From contig CAVOFV010000008.1 in NCBI GenBank assembly GCA_963695085.1, positions 248,001 through 312,000 of the forward strand: 64,000 bases of DNA, written 5' to 3'. Below the pieces are notes generated by a model. It made no database searches. It saw only the letters and a program-made list of their open reading frames with translations, and was not told the origin of the DNA. Each line of letters opens with the position of its first letter. Position 1 is the first letter of the stretch. Position numbers and translations under genes: made by a program. Positions 57,013 through 64,000 of this stretch are shown here, one piece after another. Origin of the DNA: SG8-30 sp963695085. Its GTDB lineage: Bacteria; Pseudomonadota; Gammaproteobacteria; Steroidobacterales; Steroidobacteraceae.

Positions 57013-59085
57013 ATGAATCGATTCGTACTGCTGGCCGCTGTCCTGCTGCCACTGCTCGCCACCGCCGACGAAGGCATGTGGACCTTCGATAACCCGCCGA
57101 ATGCCGCGCTCAAGGCCGCCTACGGCGTGGAACTCGACAGCGCCTGGCTGGACCGGGTCCGGGCCGCCACAGTCCGCCTCGAGAACGGCTGCACGGCCTC
57201 CATCGTGTCCGGCAGCGGCCTGATCCTCACCAACCATCACTGTGCCGAGGAATGCATCGCACAGAACTCGAGCGCGGACCGGAACCTGCTGGGCAATGGC
57301 TTCCTGGCGCCCAGCCGCCCGGACGAGCTGCGCTGCCCGGACGCTGCCGCTTCGGTGCTGATGCGCATGGAGCAGGTCACGGACCGGGTGCATGCAGCGA
57401 CCCGGGGCCTCGACCCCGCCAAGGCCGCCCAGGAGCGACGCGCTGAACTGACGCGCCTCGAGCAGGCTTGCGAAACAGCCTCGAAGAAGGACCGCAAGAC
57501 CGGCGCGCTCAAGTGCGAAGCCGTGACGCTGTACCAGGGCGGCCAGTACTGGCTCTACGCCTACAAGCGCTACGAGGACGTGCGGCTCGTGTTCGCACCG
57601 GAAAAGGACATCAGCGCCTTCGGCGGAGACGTGGACAACTTCCAGTTCCCGCGCTGGACACTGGACATGTCGATACTGCGCGCCTACGAGAATGGCAAAC
57701 CGGCCGTGACGCCCGCGCACCTGCGCTTCGACTGGAGTGGCGCCGAGGCGGGCGAGCCTGTCTTCGTCTCCGGCCACCCTGGCTCGACCTCGCGCGGCAA
57801 GACCAGCGCCGAACTTGACGCGCAACGCGATGCGTACCTGCCGTTCTGGCTGATCCGCTACTCCGAACTGCGCGGGCGCCTGCTGCAGTTCGCCAAGACC
57901 GGCGAGGAAGCGGCGCGGATCACCGTACAGCCGCTCAATCTCTACGAGAATTCAATCAAGGTGCGCCGCAAGCAGATCGACGCGCTGCAGGATGATGAGC
58001 TGTTCGAGCAGCGCCGCGCGGCCGAGGCCAGGGTCGCGGCGGCCATGCAGGATGATCCCGGGCTGGCTGGTTCGGCGGGCGCCTTCGCGGAGATCGCGGC
58101 TGCCCAGCAGGTCTATCGCGACATCGTCGTACCGCACACTTTCCTGGAGGGCAATGCGGGTTTCAACAGCGACTTGTTCGCCCATGCGCGCACGCTGGTC
58201 CGCGCCGCCGCGGAGCGCGACAAACCCAACGCCGATCGGTTGCGCGCCTATACCGATGCACGCCTGCCGGCGATCGAGCAGACCTTGCGCGCGCAAGCGC
58301 CCATTTATCCTGACCTCGAGAAGCTGACGCTGTCCTACTCGCTGGAACGGATGCGCGAGTGGCTCGGGCCTGACCACTCGGTCGTCAAACGCGTGTTCGG
58401 GCGCGACGATCCCGACACGCTGGCCGGCCGTTTCGTGGATGGCACCGGGCTGGCGGATCCGGACGTCCGCATGGCGCTGTTCAACGGCGGCCAGGCTGCC
58501 ATCGACGCCAGTGACGACCCGATGGTCAGGCTGGCGCTGCTGGTGGATCCCGACTCGCGGGCCTTGCGCAAACGCATGGAGGACGAGGTGGAGGGCCCGA
58601 CCGATCGTGCCGGCGAGGCCATCGCGGCGGCCCGCTTCAAGGCGTTTGGCACCAGCGTGTACCCGGACGCGACCTTTACGCTGCGTTTCTCCTACGGTGC
58701 AGTCGAGGGCTGGACAGAACAGGGCAAGCCGGTCGCTCCATTCACGACCATCGGCCAGGCCTTCGAGCGCGCCACCGGCCGTGAACCTTTCCGCTTGCCA
58801 GAGAGCTGGCTGTCGGCCGGTCATGAACTCGACGTGGCGACGCCGTACAACTTCAGCAGCACGCTCGACGTCACGGGCGGCAATTCCGGCAGCCCGGTCG
58901 TGGACGTGCGCGGCAACATCGTCGGACTGGTCTTCGACGGCAACATCCACTCGATCTCGGGAGACTACTGGTACGACGCGTCGAAGAATCGCACCATCGC
59001 CGTGGACGTGCGCGCCATGCGCCTGGCGCTCGACAAGGTGTATCGCGCCCAGCATCTGCTCGCGGAGCTCGACGGCGTCAATTAG
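57013..59085 (+). CDS. Family S46 dipeptidyl-peptidase (DPP7/DPP11 type)
   Basis: A 690-residue exported serine peptidase that removes dipeptides from the N-terminus of peptides. A signal peptide (cut near ATA, residue 17) leads into EGMWTFDNPPNAALK, the S46 opening. Catalytic His is in GLILTNHHCAEECI, the Asp in GGDVDNFQFPRWTLDMS and the Ser in GGNSGSPVVDVRGN. The DPP7-versus-DPP11 specificity residue cannot be set by eye. It shares a transcript with the triple TonB-C protein. Such enzymes are common where peptides are a carbon source, as in Xanthomonadales and Bacteroidota. Confidence 0.94.
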   Translation: MNRFVLLAAVLLPLLATADEGMWTFDNPPNAALKAAYGVELDSAWLDRVRAATVRLENGCTASIVSGSGLILTNHHCAEECIAQNSSADRNLLGNGFLAPSRPDELRCPDAAASVLMRMEQVTDRVHAATRGLDPAKAAQERRAELTRLEQACETASKKDRKTGALKCEAVTLYQGGQYWLYAYKRYEDVRLVFAPEKDISAFGGDVDNFQFPRWTLDMSILRAYENGKPAVTPAHLRFDWSGAEAGEPVFVSGHPGSTSRGKTSAELDAQRDAYLPFWLIRYSELRGRLLQFAKTGEEAARITVQPLNLYENSIKVRRKQIDALQDDELFEQRRAAEARVAAAMQDDPGLAGSAGAFAEIAAAQQVYRDIVVPHTFLEGNAGFNSDLFAHARTLVRAAAERDKPNADRLRAYTDARLPAIEQTLRAQAPIYPDLEKLTLSYSLERMREWLGPDHSVVKRVFGRDDPDTLAGRFVDGTGLADPDVRMALFNGGQAAIDASDDPMVRLALLVDPDSRALRKRMEDEVEGPTDRAGEAIAAARFKAFGTSVYPDATFTLRFSYGAVEGWTEQGKPVAPFTTIGQAFERATGREPFRLPESWLSAGHELDVATPYNFSSTLDVTGGNSGSPVVDVRGNIVGLVFDGNIHSISGDYWYDASKNRTIAVDVRAMRLALDKVYRAQHLLAELDGVN

Positions 59086-59126
59086 TCGTGCGGCCCGGGG
59101 GCCGGCCGCAACCGGCCCCTGGTTCC

Positions 59127-59786
59127 TCAGCGAAACAGCCGCAGCAGCGCCGCAAAGACCGCGCTCATGTTGACCGCCATGAAGACCAGCAGCGTCGTCA
59201 GCGCCACGACGTAGGCGATTGCGATGATGGTCATCGCGTAACCGAGCAGGATCACGACCCCGTCGCGTTCGGCCATGCCGAGCGCCAGCAGCATGATCGC
59301 GATGGCCGGCAGCGTGCCGGCCAGCGGCACCAGCGGCAGCGGTGCCAGCAGCAGCAGCACCGCCAGCACCAGCATCACGCCGTTCAGCACGTTGATCCCG
59401 GGCGAACCGCTGAGGCCCAGCAGGCGCGGCCGGACCAGGTGCTCGATGCGCTGCGCCCAGCCCGAGACCCGCACGATGGTCTGCTGCACGAGCGCCGCGG
59501 GCAGTTCGCGGTCGAGCAACCTGTCGGGCAGCCACGGCAGGCGGTTGGTGGTGACGGCGATCGCAATCATCAGCATCGGCAGCGCCAGCGCCGCGCTCAT
59601 CAGCGGCGGCGCGACCGGCAGCAGGTTCGGCGCCGCCAGGATCAGGCACACGATCAGCAGGCCCTGCTCGCCGATGATCCCGATCAGTTCCCGCAGCGTG
59701 ACGGCATGGCCCTGCACGGAGTCCGCGGTGACCGACAGCGCCTCTGACAGCCGCGTCTCGGTGTTGCGGAACTGGACGGTGGTCAT
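59127..59786 (-). CDS. ExoD-family exopolysaccharide-associated membrane protein
   Basis: A 219-residue inner-membrane protein matching ExoD: RLSEALSVTADSVQGHAVTLRELIGIIGEQGLLIVCLILAAPNLLPV, then four further helices and PLAGTLPAIAIMLLALGMAERDG. ExoD affects exopolysaccharide production and alkali tolerance in rhizobia, but its molecular activity is unknown. I use the ATG at 59786. No polysaccharide genes adjoin it. It lies 59 bases after the broken YceI-like gene on the same strand. Confidence 0.9.
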   Translation of the reverse strand: MTTVQFRNTETRLSEALSVTADSVQGHAVTLRELIGIIGEQGLLIVCLILAAPNLLPVAPPLMSAALALPMLMIAIAVTTNRLPWLPDRLLDRELPAALVQQTIVRVSGWAQRIEHLVRPRLLGLSGSPGINVLNGVMLVLAVLLLLAPLPLVPLAGTLPAIAIMLLALGMAERDGVVILLGYAMTIIAIAYVVALTTLLVFMAVNMSAVFAALLRLFR

Positions 59787-59845
59787 CGGTGGCGCCTCGC
59801 CAGGCGCCGGATCGTCACGCCAGCGACGGCAGAACGGTCCGGCGC

Positions 59846-60542
59846 TCACGGCCCTGCGACCAGGCGCCGCGCCGACACGCGGAACTCGACATCAATGTCC
59901 TCGCGCACGCGCAGGGCGCCGAACGCGATGCTGAAGGGCACGAGGCCGAGTTCCGCATGGCTCACCGTAAAGCGCCCATGCGCTTCCAGGGTATCCGCCT
60001 CCTGCTGCAGTGCTACCGGCACGACCAGCACGCGCGGCGTGCCGGCGATATCCACCCGCATCGTGATTTCCAGCGCCTTGCCCCGCGGTGCGATCGACAT
60101 CGCTCTGCACGCGAATGACCGGGAACCGGTCGGCCGCCAGCAGTCCCGGGCCCAGCATGTTGCGGCGGGTGCCCTCACGGTCTTCCGCCACCAGTTCGCC
60201 CGGGAAGTCCGCGCCTGCCGCGGCCCGGCGCGCGGGTTCATCGACCGTCAGGCTGGCCAGCGGCAATTCGAGCTCGAAGGATGACGCCGGCAACGGCTCC
60301 CGCATGATGAAGCGCCCGGTCAGGCCGGTCGAGGCGATGACATGGTTGTGTCCCAGGCCGGCCAGCGGGCCGTCCCGGAAGACGCGAACCATGACATCGG
60401 AACCGGTCACTTCGTAGACCGCGCCGGGCGTCGCGGCGGGCGTGGGTACCGCGGGTACCGGGGCGGGTCGCGGCGGTGCGGCGCAGCCCGCCAGCATCAG
60501 CACGGCCAGCAGGAACCCCTGCCTGGTGCGGCACTCCAACAT
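59846..60542 (-). pseudogene. YceI-like lipoprotein gene broken by a frameshift
   Basis: The first part encodes a lipoprotein signal (LAVLMLAGCAAPP) and a YceI-like domain (YEVTGSDVMVRVFRDGPLAGLGHNHVIAS, FELELPLASLTVDEPARR) up to FPVIRVQS. Beyond that the frame degenerates, while the neighbouring frame continues with a good C-terminal half (KALEITMRVDIAGTPR, ALQQEADTLEAHGRFTVSH) to a stop at 59846. A single extra base near 60085-60110 explains it. It may be a true pseudogene or an assembly error. It is divergent from the cytochrome b561/YceI pair. Confidence 0.78.
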
Positions 60543-60637
60543 TGCCTCAGGATCGCGGCTTGGCGCGGCAGACGCAAGCAGCCCGCTACAATGGCGCCTG
60601 GTCCGCGCTGGCACACCATTCGGAACCGGAGGGGGAT

Positions 60638-61189
60638 ATGGCACTGAACAACGACCCGCAACGCTACGGCGCCGTCGCCCAGGCCCTGCATTGGGCGATC
60701 GTCGTCCTGGTCATCGTGCAGGTCACGCTTGCCTTGCTGGCCGACGACCTGCCGCGCGGCGTCGAGAAGCTCATGCTCGTAACGCGCCACAAGTCCTTCG
60801 GCATCACGATCCTCGCGCTCGTGATCCTGCGCCTCGTATGGCGGCTGCTCAACCAGCCGCCACCGTTGCCGCCGATGGCTCGCTGGCAGCGCGTTGCCGC
60901 GCAGGTCTCGCACTGGGGCATGTACGCGCTGCTGCTGGCCATGCCCCTGTCCGGCTGGATGATGTCCTCCAGCGCGAACTACCCGGTCAGCTGGTTCGGG
61001 CTGTTCCAGCTGCCCGACCTCGTGAGCCCGTCCAAGCCCCTCGGCGAGCTGATGCACGAATTGCACGAGACGTTTGCGATCCTGCTGCTGACCCTGATCG
61101 GCGTGCACATCGCAGCGGCGCTCAAGCACCAGTTCTGGGACCGCGACGGCCTGCTGTGGCGCATGCTGCCGTTCAAACGCGCACGATGA
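60638..61189 (+). CDS. Cytochrome b561 (YceJ/CybB-like)
   Basis: Four-helix inner-membrane di-heme cytochrome, 183 residues. Heme ligand His are seen in QALHWAIVVLVIVQ, VTRHKSFGITILALVILRLVWR, QVSHWGMYALLLAMPLSGWMM and LHETFAILLLTLIGVHIAAA. It probably passes electrons from ubiquinol to a periplasmic acceptor. It is directly coupled to the YceI gene (ATGA overlap), the arrangement seen for yceJ-yceI in Escherichia coli. GGAGGGGG precedes the ATG. Confidence 0.93.
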   Translation: MALNNDPQRYGAVAQALHWAIVVLVIVQVTLALLADDLPRGVEKLMLVTRHKSFGITILALVILRLVWRLLNQPPPLPPMARWQRVAAQVSHWGMYALLLAMPLSGWMMSSSANYPVSWFGLFQLPDLVSPSKPLGELMHELHETFAILLLTLIGVHIAAALKHQFWDRDGLLWRMLPFKRAR

Positions 61190-61761
61190 GGCTCGCCGCA
61201 GCGCTCAGCCTGGCTCTCGTGGCATGGCCGGTGTCGGCGGCCACGCCGTGGACCGTGGACGCCGCCGCCAGCCGCCTCACATTTGCCGCCGTCCAGGCTG
61301 GCGGCAAGTTCACGGGTCGCTTCATGCACTTCGATGCCGAGATCGCTTTCGACGGCGCCAGCCTGTCCGGTAGCCGCTTCGCCGTGCATGTCGCGACCGC
61401 TTCGGCCGACACTCATGACGAACAGCGAGACTCGATCCTGCGCGGCCCGGACTTCTTCTGGTCGCAGGCGCACCCGCAAGCCGTGTTCGTGACCGACGAG
61501 TTCGCCGCGGCCGACGGCGACTGGACCGCGGCGGGCAGCCTGACGCTGCGCGGCGTGACCCGCAGCGTGCCGCTGCGATTCCGCTTCCTGCAGCTGCCCG
61601 ATGGCGGCGCGCGACTCGAGGGCTCGACGACCATCAGGCGCCTGGATTTCGGCGTCGGCCAGGGCGAGTGGTCCGACACGAGGTGGGTCGGTGACGAGGT
61701 AGACATCGCGTTCACCCTCATTCTGAAGCGGGCCGCCGTCGCGGCCGGCCCGTCAGGCTGA
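61186..61761 (+). CDS. yceI: YceI-family periplasmic lipocalin-like protein
   Basis: A 191-residue exported protein (signal cut near VSAA, residue 18) of the YceI family. It has the blocks WTVDAAASRLTFAAVQAGGKFTGRF, DSILRGPDFFWSQAHPQAVF and LTLRGVTRSVPLRFRF. YceI proteins bind isoprenoids such as long-chain quinones in a beta-barrel. The overlapping cytochrome b561 gene supports a joint role in quinone redox chemistry. The ending KRAAVAAGPSG is a short unstructured tail. Confidence 0.92.
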   Translation: MRLAAALSLALVAWPVSAATPWTVDAAASRLTFAAVQAGGKFTGRFMHFDAEIAFDGASLSGSRFAVHVATASADTHDEQRDSILRGPDFFWSQAHPQAVFVTDEFAAADGDWTAAGSLTLRGVTRSVPLRFRFLQLPDGGARLEGSTTIRRLDFGVGQGEWSDTRWVGDEVDIAFTLILKRAAVAAGPSG

Positions 61762-61856
61762 TGCGCTTCGGTCACCCGCCTGGCGCGCGCGGCGCGGGAC
61801 CGGCGGCCATCACAGGACCATGGAGTTGAGCCGGGATCCGGCGCGTCGATTTCGCT

Positions 61857-62678
61857 CTAGATGACGCCAGCTTCGGCGGAGCTGACCAGGACCTGCATTC
61901 GCCCGAGGCGCTCAATGCTGCAGTCGAGCATGTCGCCGTCGTGCACAGGCACGGCGCTGGAGGGAGCGCCGGTGAGGATTACGTCGCCGGGCTGAAGGGT
62001 GAGGAAGCCAGAGGCGTAAGAGACGACCTGGGCGAGCGAAAATGGCTGGTCGGAGCAACGCCCTTGCTGGCGGACTACTCCGGAAATCGCCAGCTCGGCC
62101 TGCAGCTCACCAGGATCCGGAATCTCATCGGCCGTGGTGACCCAGGGTCCCAGCACGCAGAACGAATCTTGCGACTTGCGCAGCCCCCGATCCTCGTCGC
62201 CGCGGATGGCCAGATCCAGGGCGATGCAGTATCCGGCGACGTACCCGAGGGCCTGTGCGGCGGTCACCCGCGCGGCGCGACGGCCGATGACGGCGGCCAC
62301 CTCAATCTCACACTCACAGGCTCGATCTGGACGGCGCAGGGTGATGCCCTCGCCCGGCCCAACCACTGACGAGGCTGCCTTGAGGAAGGCCTCGGGGCGC
62401 GACGACACGGCCGGCCCGTGATTGCGACGTACCGCAACGATCTTGCCGGGTCGCGGCACCGGCGACAACAGCGTGATCGAGTCGATAGGTGCGGGGGCTG
62501 CCCGGCCTGCCGCGGCTTGCAGCGGCACACGCAGGGCGTCGAGCCGGCCCCAAAGCGGGTCCGCGGAGGGCAGCGGCCAACGCCGTGCGGGAAGCAGGTC
62601 GAGGGCGGAGGTGACATCGCGAATGGTGCCTTCATCAACCCACCCGAGCCGGTCTCCCTGGTAATGGCAGAGCTTCAT
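61857..62678 (-). CDS. FAH-superfamily hydratase/isomerase/hydrolase
   Basis: A 273-residue protein with a C-terminal FAH domain. Metal ligands fit CECEIEVAAVIGRRA (the E-x-E pair) and the Asp in ALDLAIRGDEDRG. KSQDSFCVLGPWVTT is the usual substrate-loop block, and LQPGDVILTGAPSSAVPVHDGD the C-terminal block. Relatives include 2-hydroxyhepta-2,4-diene-1,7-dioate isomerase, fumarylpyruvate hydrolase and oxaloacetate decarboxylase. The TRAP binding protein upstream suggests uptake and use of an organic acid. The exact reaction is unknown. Confidence 0.88.
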   Translation of the reverse strand: MKLCHYQGDRLGWVDEGTIRDVTSALDLLPARRWPLPSADPLWGRLDALRVPLQAAAGRAAPAPIDSITLLSPVPRPGKIVAVRRNHGPAVSSRPEAFLKAASSVVGPGEGITLRRPDRACECEIEVAAVIGRRAARVTAAQALGYVAGYCIALDLAIRGDEDRGLRKSQDSFCVLGPWVTTADEIPDPGELQAELAISGVVRQQGRCSDQPFSLAQVVSYASGFLTLQPGDVILTGAPSSAVPVHDGDMLDCSIERLGRMQVLVSSAEAGVI

Positions 62679-62696
62679 GGAGTCGGCGCCGTGGCC

Positions 62697-63143
62697 TCAA
62701 CGAACGCCCAGCTCCTCGAGCAGCCGGGTCACGCCCTCTTCCACCTGGTTCATCATCGCCGCAAAGCCGTCTTCCCCGCCGTAGTACGGATCGGGCACGT
62801 CGGCATCACCCAGCAGCAGCCGCAGCTGCGTGGCGTTGCCCGGCGGACGCCTGGCTTCTAGTTGTGCCAGGTTGTCGCGGTCCATCGCCAGTATCAGGTC
62901 ACTTTCCCGGTAGTCCTGCTCGGTGATCTCGCGGCAGCGGAATCCGCCGAGGTCGTAGCCGCGCGCGCCACAGGCATCGCTGGTGCGCGGGTCGGCGGTG
63001 TCGCCGGCGTGTTTGTCCTTGAGGCCAGCTGACGAGAACACCAGCCGCCGGGCGTCGCCCGACTTCGATGCGATCGTGCGCGCAACCGCTTCCGCGGCCG
63101 GCGAGCGACAGTAGTTGCCAGCGTCAACGAACAGGATTCTCAT
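62697..63143 (-). CDS. Low-molecular-weight phosphatase-like protein without its catalytic Cys
   Basis: A 148-residue protein with the LMW-PTP fold: the start MRILFVDAGNYCRSPAAEAV, the SSAGLKDKHAG loop, the DLILAMDRDNLAQL helix and the acid loop DADVPDPYYGGEDGF are all in place. But the P-loop CX5R normally opens with Cys, and here that residue is Asp7; the second Cys (Cys12) and Arg13 remain. Without the nucleophile it should not work as a normal phosphatase. The ATG at 63143 fits the family. It lies 18 bases from the FAH gene and 16 from the TRAP gene, so all three form an operon. Confidence 0.85.
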   Translation of the reverse strand: MRILFVDAGNYCRSPAAEAVARTIASKSGDARRLVFSSAGLKDKHAGDTADPRTSDACGARGYDLGGFRCREITEQDYRESDLILAMDRDNLAQLEARRPPGNATQLRLLLGDADVPDPYYGGEDGFAAMMNQVEEGVTRLLEELGVR

Positions 63144-63159
63144 CTTGTTTCTCTCCAGG

Positions 63160-64000
63160 TCACTGTACGGCCTCCTCGGCGCGCTCGCAGGCTGCGACCG
63201 CCCCGTCCAGCCGGTCGAGCCACTCCCGGCCATAGCGACCCGCATACCAGTCGCGCAGTTCGATGGTGGCGGCCTTTAGTTCCGCCCGTTGTGCCGGCGT
63301 GGCGATTTCGGCGATGCCGCCGCGGCGCCTGAATTCCTCGAGCGCCGGCGCCTCGCGCCGCTTGGCGGCCGCACGGGTCTCCAGGGCCAGCGCCTTGAAG
63401 CCCTTGGTGAAGACGTCCTGCAGTTCCGGCGGCAGGCGCTGCCACTGCACCTCCGAATACCACCACATGGAGGCCATGTAGGCATGGCGGTCCATGAACA
63501 GGAAGTGGATGTGGTCATTCAGCTTCATGCCAATCACGTCCTGCACGCTGTTCTTGACGCCGTCCAGCAGCCCGGCACTCAAGGCTCCGTAGACCTCGGA
63601 CCAGGGCAGGGCCATCGGGCTTGCGCCGAGTTCCCGGACCATCTGCTGCTCAAGCGCGGAGGGCAGGGTGCGGATTCGCATACCAGCCAAGTCGCCGATG
63701 GACTGAATGTGGCGCGTGGTGGTTGCGAAGCTACGCCAACCGCCCGTGTTGCCCACCGCCACCAGCCGGAGCCCCAGACCGTCCGCCAACATGGTCTTGC
63801 CCATGTCGCTGACGATGGGACCATCCAGCACACATTCCGCGATGAAGTCGTCCGAGAACGAATAGGGCAGGTCGAGCACCTGCACGCGTGGATAGAGCGT
63901 TGCCAGGCCGCCGACCGTCGTCTGGTGCATTTCCAGTACGCCGCTCTGCAGTGACTCGATGCACTCACGCTCGCTGCCGCAGAACTGGCCTGAAGGGAAG
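63160..64000 (-). CDS. TRAP transporter substrate-binding protein DctP (N-terminus cut by window edge)
   Basis: Periplasmic solute receptor for a TRAP-type dicarboxylate or keto-acid importer. The frame is open from the window edge; the first visible residues FPSGQFCGSERECIESLQSGVLEM match the DctP segment that follows the first strand. Other blocks are GWRSFATTTRHIQSIGDLAGMRIRTLPS, MALPWSEVYGALSAGLLDGVKNS and the Trp-rich helix ASMWWYSEVQWQRL. The signal peptide and about 70 residues lie outside. DctQ and DctM genes are not in the window. Confidence 0.93.
   Translation of the reverse strand, partial: FPSGQFCGSERECIESLQSGVLEMHQTTVGGLATLYPRVQVLDLPYSFSDDFIAECVLDGPIVSDMGKTMLADGLGLRLVAVGNTGGWRSFATTTRHIQSIGDLAGMRIRTLPSALEQQMVRELGASPMALPWSEVYGALSAGLLDGVKNSVQDVIGMKLNDHIHFLFMDRHAYMASMWWYSEVQWQRLPPELQDVFTKGFKALALETRAAAKRREAPALEEFRRRGGIAEIATPAQRAELKAATIELRDWYAGRYGREWLDRLDGAVAACERAEEAVQ

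Noticed and set aside
1..64000. tRNA genes, rRNA genes, CRISPR arrays, prophage or insertion sequences
   Set aside because: I saw no tRNA T-arm with a matching acceptor stem, no regularly spaced repeats and no transposase. The only recombinase is XerC in its housekeeping place.

Overview
The window is about 64 kb of high-GC DNA packed with genes and carries no tRNA, rRNA, CRISPR array or recognisable insertion sequence. Gene content points to a gammaproteobacterium. The main signs are the order dapF-DUF484-xerC-hslV-hslU-DUF971, the block ubiE-ubiJ-ubiB, a complete trpEGDCFBA operon behind a Trp-rich leader peptide, a GlnK-type PII protein and a MATE pump. PHA synthase, homogentisate degradation and a family S46 peptidase suggest a free-living heterotroph, perhaps near the Xanthomonadales, Nevskiales or Steroidobacterales. 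That placement is inference.

Layout. 1-12 kb: an arsenite efflux/arsenate reductase pair cut by the window edge, two MFS pumps, an FHA coiled-coil protein, a probably dead alpha/beta hydrolase, a MazG-like pyrophosphohydrolase, a CBS protein, an unknown secreted protein, glyoxalase I, a GNAT acetyltransferase, an amine oxidase and a quinone oxidoreductase. 12-19.3 kb: a PII signal protein coupled to a 2Fe-2S ferredoxin, then a 1980-residue secreted SpvB/FG-GAP/RHS protein with a toxin-like C-terminal tip and an overlapping immunity gene. 19.3-25 kb: PHA synthase, small membrane proteins, a GAF-GGDEF diguanylate cyclase and a second TrpF-like protein. 25-33.6 kb: lysine/peptidoglycan precursor synthesis, chromosome dimer resolution, the HslVU protease and ubiquinone biosynthesis, all on the + strand. 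33.6-42.4 kb: a small zinc-ribbon protein, an M20 amidohydrolase and the trp operon on the - strand with its full attenuator. 42.4-53 kb: persulfide dioxygenase and a TauE-type exporter (divergent), a DUF885 lipoprotein, a MATE pump, a thiolase, and a homogentisate operon behind a palindrome-covered promoter. 53-64 kb: an outer-membrane barrel, a double VOC protein, HemN, a triple TonB-C protein, an S46 peptidase, ExoD, YceI and cytochrome b561, a FAH-family hydrolase, a phosphatase-like protein without its catalytic Cys, and a truncated TRAP binding protein.

The most interesting features are these: the RHS toxin-immunity tip, whose DNA is clearly less GC-rich than its surroundings; an in-frame insertion of about 83 codons, rich in short repeats, inside trpC; a complete trp attenuator whose leader peptide may be read from a leaderless mRNA; the palindromic operator over the homogentisate promoter; two pseudoenzymes lacking the catalytic nucleophile; and a protein made of three tandem TonB C-terminal domains. 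Three genes (the MFS gene at 1625, the DUF4239 gene and the YceI lipoprotein gene) show signs of single-base frame disruption, so base-level errors in this assembly should be kept in mind.
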